A program made the position numbers and the translations under genes. A stretch of DNA of 64,000 nt. Origin: a virus. The DNA is taken from IMG/VR virus record IMGVR_UViG_3300043424_000514, positions 1-64,000 of that record; one strand, 5' to 3'. Shown one piece after another: positions 34,698 through 45,000 of this stretch (positions within the stretch are counted from its first letter, which is position 1; every line of letters starts with the position of its first letter). The notes beneath the pieces are model-generated. The model did no database searches and was not told where the DNA came from. It saw only the letters and a list, made by a program, of their open reading frames with translations.

Positions 34698-35789
34698 ATG
34701 GAAACCCGATCCGAACGCCAATTTCTAATTCTAGGACAGCCTAGGTCCCGCACGGCGTGGCTTGCAAATTTCCTTACGCGGGGGGATTCCATTTGCCACC
34801 ATGAACTTAGCGGTCGTGGGCTGAATGCCGCCGCCATGGCCGCAGAGATGTCGAGGGGGGCTCGGTTCGTAGGGAACTCCGACAGCGCCGCGTCGCCAAT
34901 CGTAGCAGAGTTATTGAGGCTTTTGCCTGAGCTAAAGCTAGTCGTCATCAAGCGCCCTATGGAGGAAGTTTTATCTTCCTACCAAAAAGTTGCCGGAGAA
35001 AAGCTAGAAAAACTACGGTCTTTTTTGGAAATCAACCAAAAGATTTTGGAAGGCTTGGAGCCGCAGGCGCTTGTCGTAAATTTCCACTCACTGTCTTCTG
35101 CCGAGACGGCAAAGAAAATTTGGAACCATTGTCTCGGGGGCTACATGGAATTTCCTACGGACCAGTTTGATTTGTTGCGGACTCTGAATGTGCAAATGGA
35201 GCCGCAGTTCATTCGAGGTGCTTTGAGAGGCGGTATGGAACTCCCTGGTCGCGTGGCCCCGCTTACAGAAAAAGAAACGCAGTTATTGGCACTGGTGTTA
35301 GAGGCGCACGCTAAAAGCGCCCTCCGGCAGAACATTTCTACGACCACGGTTTTGCAATGCGCGGCGGGCAACGGCACCTTGACCAATAGCATTGCGGCAG
35401 GGCTGCTAACTCTGGGCGGAACCCACGCTCCTTTAGAGCAATCCTGCGAGGTGCTGATGGCTAGTAACCCCGTCGAAGGGGCTCGGCTACTCGTTGCCGA
35501 CGGTTACAAAGTTCCTGGCTGGGGCAACTCGTTTCATCGCGGAGAGCCCGACCCGTGCTGGGCTGAAGTCGATCAATGGCTCCAAGAGAATCGCCCAGAT
35601 TTGTATGCAAAAATTCAAGCCGTCACCGATTTTCTCCGCTCAACTGGAAAGCCTGTGATGCCAAACCCTTCGACCTACACCGCAGCCGCCGCTTTGGCAC
35701 TCGGAATCCCGCCTCGTTGCGCCGCTTTTTTGTTCATTCAAGGTCGTCTTTTGGAGTGGGTTAAAATTTTTATGAGAGGAGAAATCTAA
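34698..35789 (+). CDS. Sulfotransferase-like domain fused to citrate-synthase-like domain
   Basis: A 363-residue protein. Residues 8-100 look like a sulfotransferase P-loop domain: FLILGQPRSRTAWLANFL for PAPS binding and LVVIKRPMEEVLSSY for the second motif. Residues 190-363 resemble citrate synthase/citryl-CoA lyase: GGTHAPLEQ (H243), VPGWGNSFH (272-280), PNPSTYTAAAALALGIP, FLFIQGRLLEWV. The usual second catalytic His (GFGH) is Asn277 and the catalytic Asp region reads PNPST, so citrate synthase activity is doubtful. It sits between connector and ejection genes, preceded by GTGTAATAACAGCAAAGGTTATTA. A cargo gene is likely. Confidence 0.7.
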   Translation: METRSERQFLILGQPRSRTAWLANFLTRGDSICHHELSGRGLNAAAMAAEMSRGARFVGNSDSAASPIVAELLRLLPELKLVVIKRPMEEVLSSYQKVAGEKLEKLRSFLEINQKILEGLEPQALVVNFHSLSSAETAKKIWNHCLGGYMEFPTDQFDLLRTLNVQMEPQFIRGALRGGMELPGRVAPLTEKETQLLALVLEAHAKSALRQNISTTTVLQCAAGNGTLTNSIAAGLLTLGGTHAPLEQSCEVLMASNPVEGARLLVADGYKVPGWGNSFHRGEPDPCWAEVDQWLQENRPDLYAKIQAVTDFLRSTGKPVMPNPSTYTAAAALALGIPPRCAAFLFIQGRLLEWVKIFMRGEI

Positions 35790-35790
35790 C

Positions 35791-37110
35791 ATGGGCTTAA
35801 TCGCAGGAGCACTCGTTGGGGGCGCGGTGATCGCAGCCGGAGGAGCCGTCGCCGCAGGAGCCATGCAGGCCGACGCTACGAACAGGGCCAATGCCTCATC
35901 CGCCGCGGCCACCAAGAAATACATGAAGCTGGCCTCGGCGGAAGCCGAGCGGGGCTACGGCGACATGATGGCGGCGATCGGGAAGCTGGGGGGATCGCAG
36001 TCGGGGCTTTCAAACACTTACATCGACCGCACGGGAAAGCTCGTGGATCAATACGGGCAGCAAGTTAAAGAAGCCCTGGGGAATTTTCCTGATTACTTCA
36101 CCGGATGGAGTGGGGTCGTTGACAAAGCCGATCAAAATGTCACGGACTTTGAGACCCGCTCCCGAAATGTCATTAAGGAATCGGCGGATCAGACTTACGA
36201 TTACAACCTCGGAAGGTTCGACGATTTCACCAATTTCGCGACCCGACTGAGCGAGGAGAACCAGAAAATCCGGTTGAACCTTGCCAGAGCGGCGACCCCG
36301 CTCTTTGACGAGACCCGCTCGCAGATGGCGCTCAACGACCTCCAGCTAACCCAGGGAATCGTGCCCGCCTCGGTGCAAGCCGAGATCGAGCGTGCAGCCG
36401 CCCAACGCGCCCTAGGGGCGGGAACCGGCGCGGGGAGCCAACTTAAAAACAACCTGTCGATGCGTGACTTGGGGCTTTCCTCCATGGCGGGGATTCAGCA
36501 GGGGCAGCAGAATTTCCAAAACCGCCAGCTTCAAGATTACAACACGCTCGTCGCTGGAACGCAGGTCGGGGTCGAAAATGTTTACAACTGGATGGGGCTC
36601 AATACCAACAAGGTCATTGATGTCAATAACGAGAACAGTTGGAAGCTCTTTGAGGCCCAGAAAGTGCCGCTCGACTACAAGATGGTCGGGCTCAACACCG
36701 CGCTGGACAAGAGGTTCGACCTCGCCACGAACCAAGCGAGCTTCCTCCACACGACTTACTCCAATGTCTATGGGCAAGAGAGCGAGACGGCTCGCGCCAT
36801 GGCCGCGATGGAAGCGGCAGCAGCAGAGGCCCGCACGAATGCCAAACTCGGCATCGCGGGTCAAGGGCTCTCCAATGCTTACGCCAGCGCCAACCGCTCC
36901 ATGGCTTCGGGGCTCGCCAACGCGCAACTCGTGAGCAACGCCTCGTCGCAGATCGGCGGGTCTTTAATGGGATTTGGAATGGCGGGCATGACTGGAGGGG
37001 GGTCAGGAGGGTTTTCGTCTTACGGACAGATGACTCAACACACCGCCCCCGGCACAACGGGAAGCTATGTCCAGGGATCAGGGTGGGTTCCTAGGGCGAC
37101 AGCCGCTTAA
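35791..37110 (+). CDS. Internal virion/DNA-ejection-type protein
   Basis: A 439-residue protein. The N-terminus is a glycine-zipper hydrophobic helix (GLIAGALVGGAVIAAGG), then long Ala/Gln-rich helices (AEIERAAAQRALGAG, ETARAMAAMEAAAAEARTN) and a Gly-rich C-terminus. This design is typical of podovirus internal core proteins that enter the cell envelope with the DNA. It is followed by two further helical proteins and the giant protein, together a probable ejectosome set. Confidence 0.65.
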   Translation: MGLIAGALVGGAVIAAGGAVAAGAMQADATNRANASSAAATKKYMKLASAEAERGYGDMMAAIGKLGGSQSGLSNTYIDRTGKLVDQYGQQVKEALGNFPDYFTGWSGVVDKADQNVTDFETRSRNVIKESADQTYDYNLGRFDDFTNFATRLSEENQKIRLNLARAATPLFDETRSQMALNDLQLTQGIVPASVQAEIERAAAQRALGAGTGAGSQLKNNLSMRDLGLSSMAGIQQGQQNFQNRQLQDYNTLVAGTQVGVENVYNWMGLNTNKVIDVNNENSWKLFEAQKVPLDYKMVGLNTALDKRFDLATNQASFLHTTYSNVYGQESETARAMAAMEAAAAEARTNAKLGIAGQGLSNAYASANRSMASGLANAQLVSNASSQIGGSLMGFGMAGMTGGGSGGFSSYGQMTQHTAPGTTGSYVQGSGWVPRATAA

Positions 37111-37113
37111 TTT

Positions 37114-37581
37114 ATGAGAGGATTCGATGTTCCAATAATCAACCCCACCACAGGGGCCAGTGAATACGGGGCCAATCTCGCCCAGTGGGATTGGAAGCCT
37201 TTTGACACGGCCATGAAAGCGGCCAAGACGACCTACGACATGGTCCAAGGCAACAAGGAAGAAAAGCGCCAGCAGGAGGAGTTCGAGTTGGAAAAACTCC
37301 TCTTTCCTTCCAAGCAGAAGGCCGCAGAGCTTCAACTCACCAAGCTGCAAAGCGAGATCAACGAGAATAACGCTAGGGCCGAGGCTTTGTTAGGTCAGGC
37401 AGATGCGGATGGTTTGGCCGAATATGGTGGTTCGTTACACCCTGAACGCTATGCCCCTCTCGGCATCAATGCCCCGTCATCGGTATTCAGGCCATTCATT
37501 TCAAAACAAAAATCGTCTGCATCGTCCGACGCGGTTTCACTAAATCTGGGCACTAACGCAGCGCAATACTTCCCACAATAA
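37114..37581 (+). CDS. Helical virion-associated protein
   Basis: A 155-residue protein with a central charged coiled coil (about 45-90, NKEEKRQQEEFELEKLL). N- and C-termini are polar. A DNA-ejection or scaffold-like role is suggested only by neighbours. Its stop overlaps the next ATG (TAATGG). Confidence 0.6.
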   Translation: MRGFDVPIINPTTGASEYGANLAQWDWKPFDTAMKAAKTTYDMVQGNKEEKRQQEEFELEKLLFPSKQKAAELQLTKLQSEINENNARAEALLGQADADGLAEYGGSLHPERYAPLGINAPSSVFRPFISKQKSSASSDAVSLNLGTNAAQYFPQ

Positions 37582-39080
37582 TGGCTATTACCGCTTCTAC
37601 CGCTCCTTCATTCGATCTTAATACGGTATTTGACCCTAACTGGGAGGAGGATTCCGCTCAAAGAATTTTTTCCGGCATGGCCGACCCAGAAAAGAAGCAG
37701 GTCGATCAAACAGTTGTCGAAACTGGGGTCAAGTCGCTTCAACCTGAAAGGAGCTACACCCCTGCAAAAGAGGGCAGCGGACGATTGACCTCTGACATGA
37801 CAGGAAATCCACTTGATGACTTTGAAGCCCCGCTAAAAAAAGAGGCCCCGAAAGAAGCCCCAGTAGTGGAATCCGAACAAGACGAGCAACCGTCTATCGG
37901 TAAAATTATTGCGGACGGCCACAATTATATTTCCCAAATTAAAGCGGTGCAGTCGGGGCGCTTTGGAAAAACAAGAGAAGTTCAACGAGAAAAGGCTCTC
38001 GATAACCAAGCGATTTTTCAGGCTTACTCGGCTATGCAGGCGCGGCTCTCGGAGCGCGGCTATGATGATCCTACTTTGGTGGCTACGCTAGGGACTTACA
38101 AAGGGGGAGGTCTCCGATCCGCGGAAGACATCGACCGGCTTTTCGAGATCAAGAAGAACGGGCTGCAATACCAGACCAAAGAAGGAAACATTGCCAAACT
38201 CGAAAAGAACGCCCCGTGGAGCGCTATCGTGGACGCAGCCGATGAAGTCGGAGGCATCACGATAATGAAGCCGAGTGATCCTGGTAAGGACTTCGGGCAG
38301 TTGGCAGATAACCTTAAAAAAGCTGAAGACAGTTACACAGCCGTGAAAGACTCTGATGATGAAAGCGCAAAAGCGAGGGCAAAGTCGATTGTGGAGCTTT
38401 ACGAGGGTCAACTAAACGCTGCAACGGAGGGTAAGTTTTTCAGAGACCGACACGCGGGCATTCAACAGAATCTCTTAACGGCGATAAACCACTTGAATAA
38501 TCCGAAGGTGAATTACAAGGGTGTGGCTTACGACCAAGTCGATAAATCTAAACCGGAGGACAATTTATCAAGCAATGATTTCTTTGAGCAAGCGGCTACG
38601 AAGGGGATGATGCCCACCGTTACAATGACGCCTACGGGCTTCAATACTGACGCGGTTGAAGAGTATGTAAATTATTACGGTGTCGATAAAACACTAGCCG
38701 CTGCATACAATAAAAAAGGCGGGTTTGATTTTTTTGAATACTCCCACAAAGATAAAAAACTCACACCCCTTTTAGGAAAAGCGGCTGAAGCCCCTTTGCC
38801 AAAAACCGAAAGCACTTCAGGGATTGATAAAGCCCTTCAAGAAATCGAAGCCCGTGAAGCGGTAAGCTCTGCAAAGAGCCGCGAAGCGGAAATCGCAGAG
38901 ATTGACGCGGAAATTGCAAGAGTTTCTTCCCTTATGACAGAGCGGCGTGAAGGCGGATTTATGCCGTCTGGATACTCGGCCCCTGTTTCGGGCCGCGCAA
39001 AAACTAAAGAAGAATTGCAGCAATCAAAACTGAAGATTCAAAAATTGGAGCAACGCAGAGCAATGCTTCGAGGCAAATAA
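37581..39080 (+). CDS. Internal virion protein candidate, Lys/Glu-rich
   Basis: A 499-residue, highly charged protein with low-complexity N-terminus (KKEAPKEAPVVESEQD), a likely globular middle and two coiled coils (residues 240-280 and 415-495, ending KLKIQKLEQRRAMLRGK). AT-richer than the upstream gene. Probably packed in the capsid with the giant protein next to it; no family recognised. Confidence 0.6.
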   Translation: MAITASTAPSFDLNTVFDPNWEEDSAQRIFSGMADPEKKQVDQTVVETGVKSLQPERSYTPAKEGSGRLTSDMTGNPLDDFEAPLKKEAPKEAPVVESEQDEQPSIGKIIADGHNYISQIKAVQSGRFGKTREVQREKALDNQAIFQAYSAMQARLSERGYDDPTLVATLGTYKGGGLRSAEDIDRLFEIKKNGLQYQTKEGNIAKLEKNAPWSAIVDAADEVGGITIMKPSDPGKDFGQLADNLKKAEDSYTAVKDSDDESAKARAKSIVELYEGQLNAATEGKFFRDRHAGIQQNLLTAINHLNNPKVNYKGVAYDQVDKSKPEDNLSSNDFFEQAATKGMMPTVTMTPTGFNTDAVEEYVNYYGVDKTLAAAYNKKGGFDFFEYSHKDKKLTPLLGKAAEAPLPKTESTSGIDKALQEIEAREAVSSAKSREAEIAEIDAEIARVSSLMTERREGGFMPSGYSAPVSGRAKTKEELQQSKLKIQKLEQRRAMLRGK

Positions 39081-39090
39081 TTTAATTAAA

Positions 39091-42000
39091 ATGATTATTC
39101 CTTACGACCAAGTTGAGGGCTATGAAAACTACACTCCAACCCTTAACGAAGAGGAAGATAAAGAAAACCTAGTCCCTATCTCCAGCGTCCCCATGAAAAT
39201 GCGGGAGGACCTTTCCCTAGGGGAGGAATTCGGGCGCGGGTTTGACCGCGGGTTGCTCCAAACCAAGGGCCTTGGCCTCGGGTTGGTGGGGGCCCTCGGC
39301 GAGGCGGCGGGGTTGGATGATGTCGAGGAGTATGGCTACACCGGAGCGCAAGAGGCGATGCAGGCTGCGTCGGCTCCTGAACTCGCAGGTGAGGTGGAGA
39401 GTATTTTCGATGTGGGGTCCCCTGGGGACTTTATGAGCTATGCCGCGGGGCTGATGGGGTCGCAGGTTCCGAACCTGGCGATCTCGGCTGTGACCGGCGG
39501 CGTGGGCGGTATGGTCGGCAAACGGGCTGTCTCCGCGGCGATCACCGAGGCTTTGGAAGCGAAGACGGCGCAACTCGTGGGCGAAGGCGTGGCGAAGGAA
39601 GTCGCCAAGCGGCAGGCGCAAGTGGCGCTCTCCCGCGAGATGGGCGTGAACATGGCTGAAAAACTTGCTGCCGAGAAAGCGGCGCAGATTGCCGCGACGA
39701 AGACGGGCATCGGCGTGGGCACGGCGGTATCCGGCGTAGGCATGGAAGTCGGCTCGATCTACTCCGAGACTCGCGATCTGGGGCTGGCTGTGAAATACGG
39801 CGTGCCTGCCGGATTGGTGGAAGGTATCGCTGACCGATACTTTGGCGGCAAGATCGTGGACGCCATCGAGGGGACGAGCGGGACGAAGGGGCTCAAAGCA
39901 GCGGGTAAAGAATTTGTAAAAGGCATCGGGGTCGAAGGCGGCGAAGAAGGCGTGCAGACCGCGCTGGAGTTGCAGGCTCTCGAAGAATCCGGCGTGGAGC
40001 CAGGGTTCGAGTTGTTCTCGAAAGAGGGTGCCAAGCGTGTCACGGAAGGCGTGGCGGCTGGCGCAGTGATGGGCGGTGGCATGGCTACAGGGGTGCAAGG
40101 CTTGAAGCTGGGCCTGACTCCGCTGACACAGCGGGCGCTACAAGATGTCGAGACGGGGCTTCCCCCAGGAACCGAGACCCCAGGAACCGAACAGCAGGAC
40201 ACGACCGACGAGGAGAAATTTTACAACTTCTCACCAGACGCGGTGACGATCGACGACGGTGACGATGACCCGATCACGGCCCGTCGTTTTACGATCGGCA
40301 CTGAGAAGGGTTGGGCAATCGACAACCCGACCGAGGAGATGCAGCGCCGACTGGTTCCCCTAGGGAACACCGGCAAAGTGGCTCTTGTGGACGGGGGTAA
40401 AGGTTACGGCGATGCGCTCAAACACATCCTCAACAACGGCGGTCGGGTTCGTAACATCGACCCCTCGATTCTGGACAACGAGATCGCGGATGATGACGGG
40501 GAGTATGTGGGCTTGTCCTCGTTCACACAGGACAACAAGCTGGCTGCGGGCACGGGGCAGCAGCAGGGGAAAGTGCAGGGCACGGACCTTGAGATCGACG
40601 CGGAGCAGCGTGCTTTCGAGGATCAGTTAATTTCAAAATACGGCCAGCTAAACAATGTGCTGAATGCTACGGAGTTGTTGGAATCCACAGGGGCGATGCC
40701 CCAGGGATCGTTCACCGGCTCTGAACGGGAGGCTTTGGGGGGAGGTCTGAATCAAGACGAGCGAAACGCGATTCTTGCGGCGGTGCCTTCAAGGGAACTG
40801 ACAAAATCCAAAGCCCAAGTGGAGCGACTGATCCGAGAAACGGAAGAAGCTGCGGCGAAAGAGGGGACGACCCCAGAGCTTGAGCGCCGGTTGAACTTCC
40901 TCGCCGATGTGCAGGGGAGGATCGCGGATTTCGAGAACCTCAAGACGATGCAGCAAACCCTAGGGCGCAAGCCGCTGGAGGGTGGAGCCGCAGGGGAATT
41001 ATCGGCAGGCGTTTCCAAGACTGACCCCGTAGAAGAAAAGCTCGCAGAGTGGAGCCGGATCGTGGAGGAGCGGGGGAAAGTCGATACCGAAATATCTTCA
41101 CTACAAAAGCTAACTGCTCCTTCTGGTGGAGGTTCTATTTTTGATGCTCTCGACGCCTACGAGATGATGCTGTCAGATAGTCAGAAAGTTTCACAAGAAA
41201 TTGCGGCGCTCAAAAAAGCAAAAGCCGACAAGAATCAAATCCAGGCGAAAATGCAGGAGCTTCGGAACATTGAGGAGTCCGCAAGGGGGTTGATTAGTGA
41301 ATCAGGCAACCAAGATTTGTTTGCAAATGAAGTTCGCAAGCAGGTTGTGGTAGAAGAAAGAAACAACTCAGCGGCTTACAAGGCATGGGACGCTTTAGTT
41401 CAGGAAGCTGACGCGCTACAAGCTGAACGGGATACTCTTGTTACTGAGGAGGACATCAAAAATTTTGACGAATCGTCAAAGGGAAAAAAACTAGAGACGA
41501 TTGCTCAAAAAATCGACAAGGCTTACGAGCAAGTAGTCCCAACAGCACGACTCGCGGAGTTTTACAAAAACGCTGCAAAAGTAGCTACTGCGAAAAGAGA
41601 TGAACAGCGTCAAGTTGACCAAGCATCTCAAGAGCAAAGACTCGCTGCGGAAAATAACTTGAAGTCCGCGACAGAGAAAAGCCGAGGACTGAACACAGAT
41701 GTCGTCTATAAAACTCCTGATGGCAACACAGTCGTTGGAACCTTGGTGCCCGACCCCGAGACGGGGCGTGCATTGGACCAAAACGGGAATCTCGTTATCG
41801 CGCCGAAATCTTTTGAAGGCAGCGACAAAAGCGATTTAGTAGATACAAGAACTCAATACGGCGACCGCTTCATCCGAGTCCCCAGGGAAAATGTCTTGAA
41901 CATTGTTCCAGACAAAACGGTGGGAGTGAAAACACAAGCGGCCAGCCAGGCAAAAGCCTTGGGCGTGGAAAACGCCGACCAGAATTCTCTGGCTCAGAAC

Positions 42001-45000
42001 GCCACGGCGATTGCGGCCAAGCTCAATGAGCAATCGGAAGCCCGAGAGAAGGAACTGGAGAACTCTTTGGAGCCTGTCTTTACGAGAGACAACAAGGGCA
42101 AGTTGGTCCCAAGCGCGGTGCGTCGCGGGGAGACTGTCGGCTTGCGTTTAGAGGGTCGTGAGGCTTTGCACAAGACGATGTATCTGCCAGACGGCACGAC
42201 GCTCGTGCCCACCAACGCGGGAATCTTCCGTGGTGTGGAGGGGGCTGGAGTGGATCAACGAGTCGTCTTCGACCGCTACTATGTCGCCAAGCCCAAAGGG
42301 GCCAAAGCGCCTACCGCTACGAACACAGTATCGCTCCCAGTGTTGCGCCCTGGGGAGACGCTCATCACGCTAAACGACCTCTCGGACGAGCAGAAAACAA
42401 GCACTGGGATAACCCGCGCCAAAGGGGGCAAATGGAGAACCAGCGAACTTGTTTCCGAGGACCTTTGGGACAACCTCTACAAAGCTCCTAAAGCTGCCGT
42501 CTTCGGAACAGCGAAGACGCCGGTGGGTGGAGTGCTTGCCCCTACTCAAAAGCCAACCCGCTCGGGGACCCGCATGACCCAGACGCCCAGCGTCGCGGAG
42601 ACGGAAAGTGGAGACTTGGAACTTCAGGATGTTTTCACTTTTGAAGGCGACCTCACCGACGCGGAAAGAATCTTGACTACCGCCCTGGGGAAATTTTCCG
42701 CTACCCCGACCCGCGAGGAATTGATCTCGGCGGGGTTCACGCCGACGAATGAGAAGGCGGAGTTCGAGGTGGCGCGTGGGAAGTATGCTCTGGAGGAGGT
42801 TCAGGATGTAACCATCAAAGACCCGCTCTCAGGGTCGGGCTTGGACATCCCCGTCAAAGCAGGGGTTTTCAAAGACTCCAAGAACCCCGACGCTCCGGCG
42901 CAAGTCAAGCTGTATGCCCAGTTCGACCTGAGCAAGGTGTATGCCGCGATGGAAGAATTGGAGGCCAAGCGCAAGGCCCCCGACACAGCGCAGAAAAACG
43001 CCAATATCGTCAGGGCCGAGCAATCCCTAGCCCGAGAGGTTCAGGACTTGCAGCGCCTCACGCTGGCTCAAATGAACATGGGCCTTGATGTTCGTGTCCG
43101 CGAAATCAATGGGGTGCCGGAGGCGCAGTTTCTTTCTGACTATGGGTTTGTCGCGTCGCGGAATGCGAGAGCTTCTGGAAATAAAGGGGCGTTCGGAAAC
43201 CACATCATCACCGAAGTCACCTACAACCCGAACCCTGATTTCAAAAAGGGGGGAGACACTTTCCGTCGAAAGGCGCAGAGCCCAAGACAGACGCAGCAAC
43301 AAGCCGCCGCAACGCTTACCAATACGACACTGCGAGGCCGCGGGTTCGACTTCAAAAAGACGGGGCTCGGGTCGGCGAATCAAATCTTAGGGAACTTCCG
43401 CCGCCAGATGCTCGACCGAGCGCAAGAGGCAAAAGAAAAAGAAGCAGAAGCAATCGAGAGTGGCTCCGACCTTGCCGCTCGGCACGCCGAGGCTTTGGTC
43501 AAGCTCACCGCGTTCACCCGCCCGATGTTTGAACGCTACGCGGTGCCAATTCGTAAACATATCGAAGAGGCCCCAGGCTCGACGCCAGAGTTCAAAGACC
43601 GTTGGCGTATGCAAACCGAACTCTTCTTGGCGCGTGAGTTGAACAAGACGCAACTGCGGGCAATGCCTGACTCTGTTGCGGCAGAGATGCAAAAACAGAT
43701 CGAGACTAAAAAACGCAATGCTGATAAAATAGAACCTGTCCGCGGGAAGCGCCGAGTTAAAAAGAAAGGCAAGAACTACGGGCAGTTGGTCGATGATCCT
43801 TACCAGTCCGAGCGTCAATTCAAAATCCGCCGCAGAGAGTGGCAACAAAAACTCGATAGCGAAATTGCGGAGATAGAAGAAAAATTCTTTCGGCAAATGC
43901 TCCCCAGGGCGACCCGCGGCAATACGGGGGTTTCTGAAGTAAATCGCCTCACGAAAGAGATCGAGGATAAGAAAACAGCAATCCGCCAAAGCGTAGCCGC
44001 CACGAAGATCAAAGAAAAGCCGAGCGCCGAAGAAATCAAAAAGCAAATCAGCGCCGACTCAGAGGTTAAAAAACTAACCGCTTCTTTTCAACAAGCTAAA
44101 GGGGACGCAGCAAAAAAGCGTTGGAAGACCAAGCTGGAAGCTAGAAAAGCGCAGATTGAAAACAACGCAATCGTCGAGCGCGACCCGACCGAGGGAGAGA
44201 TTGAGACCGAGACCCGCAATCGAGTTCAAAAAGACCAAGACATCTACAATTTGGAGCGGAAGATCGAAAAGCTCGGGGAGTTCACGACAGCGCAAGACGC
44301 GATGATTGACGAGTTCTTGGGCTTCATACAAGCCGAGGCAGAAAAAAGCGGGAACCAAAATCAAAAAGCCCTGACAGAGAACCTTCGCCGATTGCTCGCT
44401 CGCAAAGAAGAAGCCGCAAAGGGAGGTAGAAAAGTATTTATCAATGTCCGCAAAGAGGTTGAAAAATCAGAGTCTTTTGCAGACCGCCAACTGCAAAAAC
44501 AAATTAAGGCCGAAGCTAAAAAACTAGAAGCCACGGATGAAAGGGTAAAAGAACTCAAGGAAAAGCTCAAAAACGCGAAGCCTGGAAATGTTCTGCAACT
44601 AGAAAAGAAACTGCGGCTGCGAAAAGAAGCACTTCTCGAAGAAGCGGAATACCGTCTTTCCAAACAAGGGTTATTTATAGGACAAAACGACCAAAAAGCC
44701 GCCGAATCCGAAGAGCTTCTCGACTCCGCAGCTAAAGCGATGGATTCTGCACAAATCAGCGGCAACGACCGGATGTTCGAGGGTGCGGCTCAAAATTTTG
44801 CAGACCGGCAACAAGCCAATGAGGCAGAGAAGTTCTCCGACGCTGACCGAGCGATCGTCGAAGCCTTTGGCAAGATGATGGATGAGGTGAAAACCTTGAA
44901 CATCTTTGGCACCACAGGGAGGGTTAAAGGCATCTTGCGACAAGGCTTCAATGAAGCAAGCAAGTTCAAAGGAGCTATCGAGAAGCAGGAGTTCGTTGAC

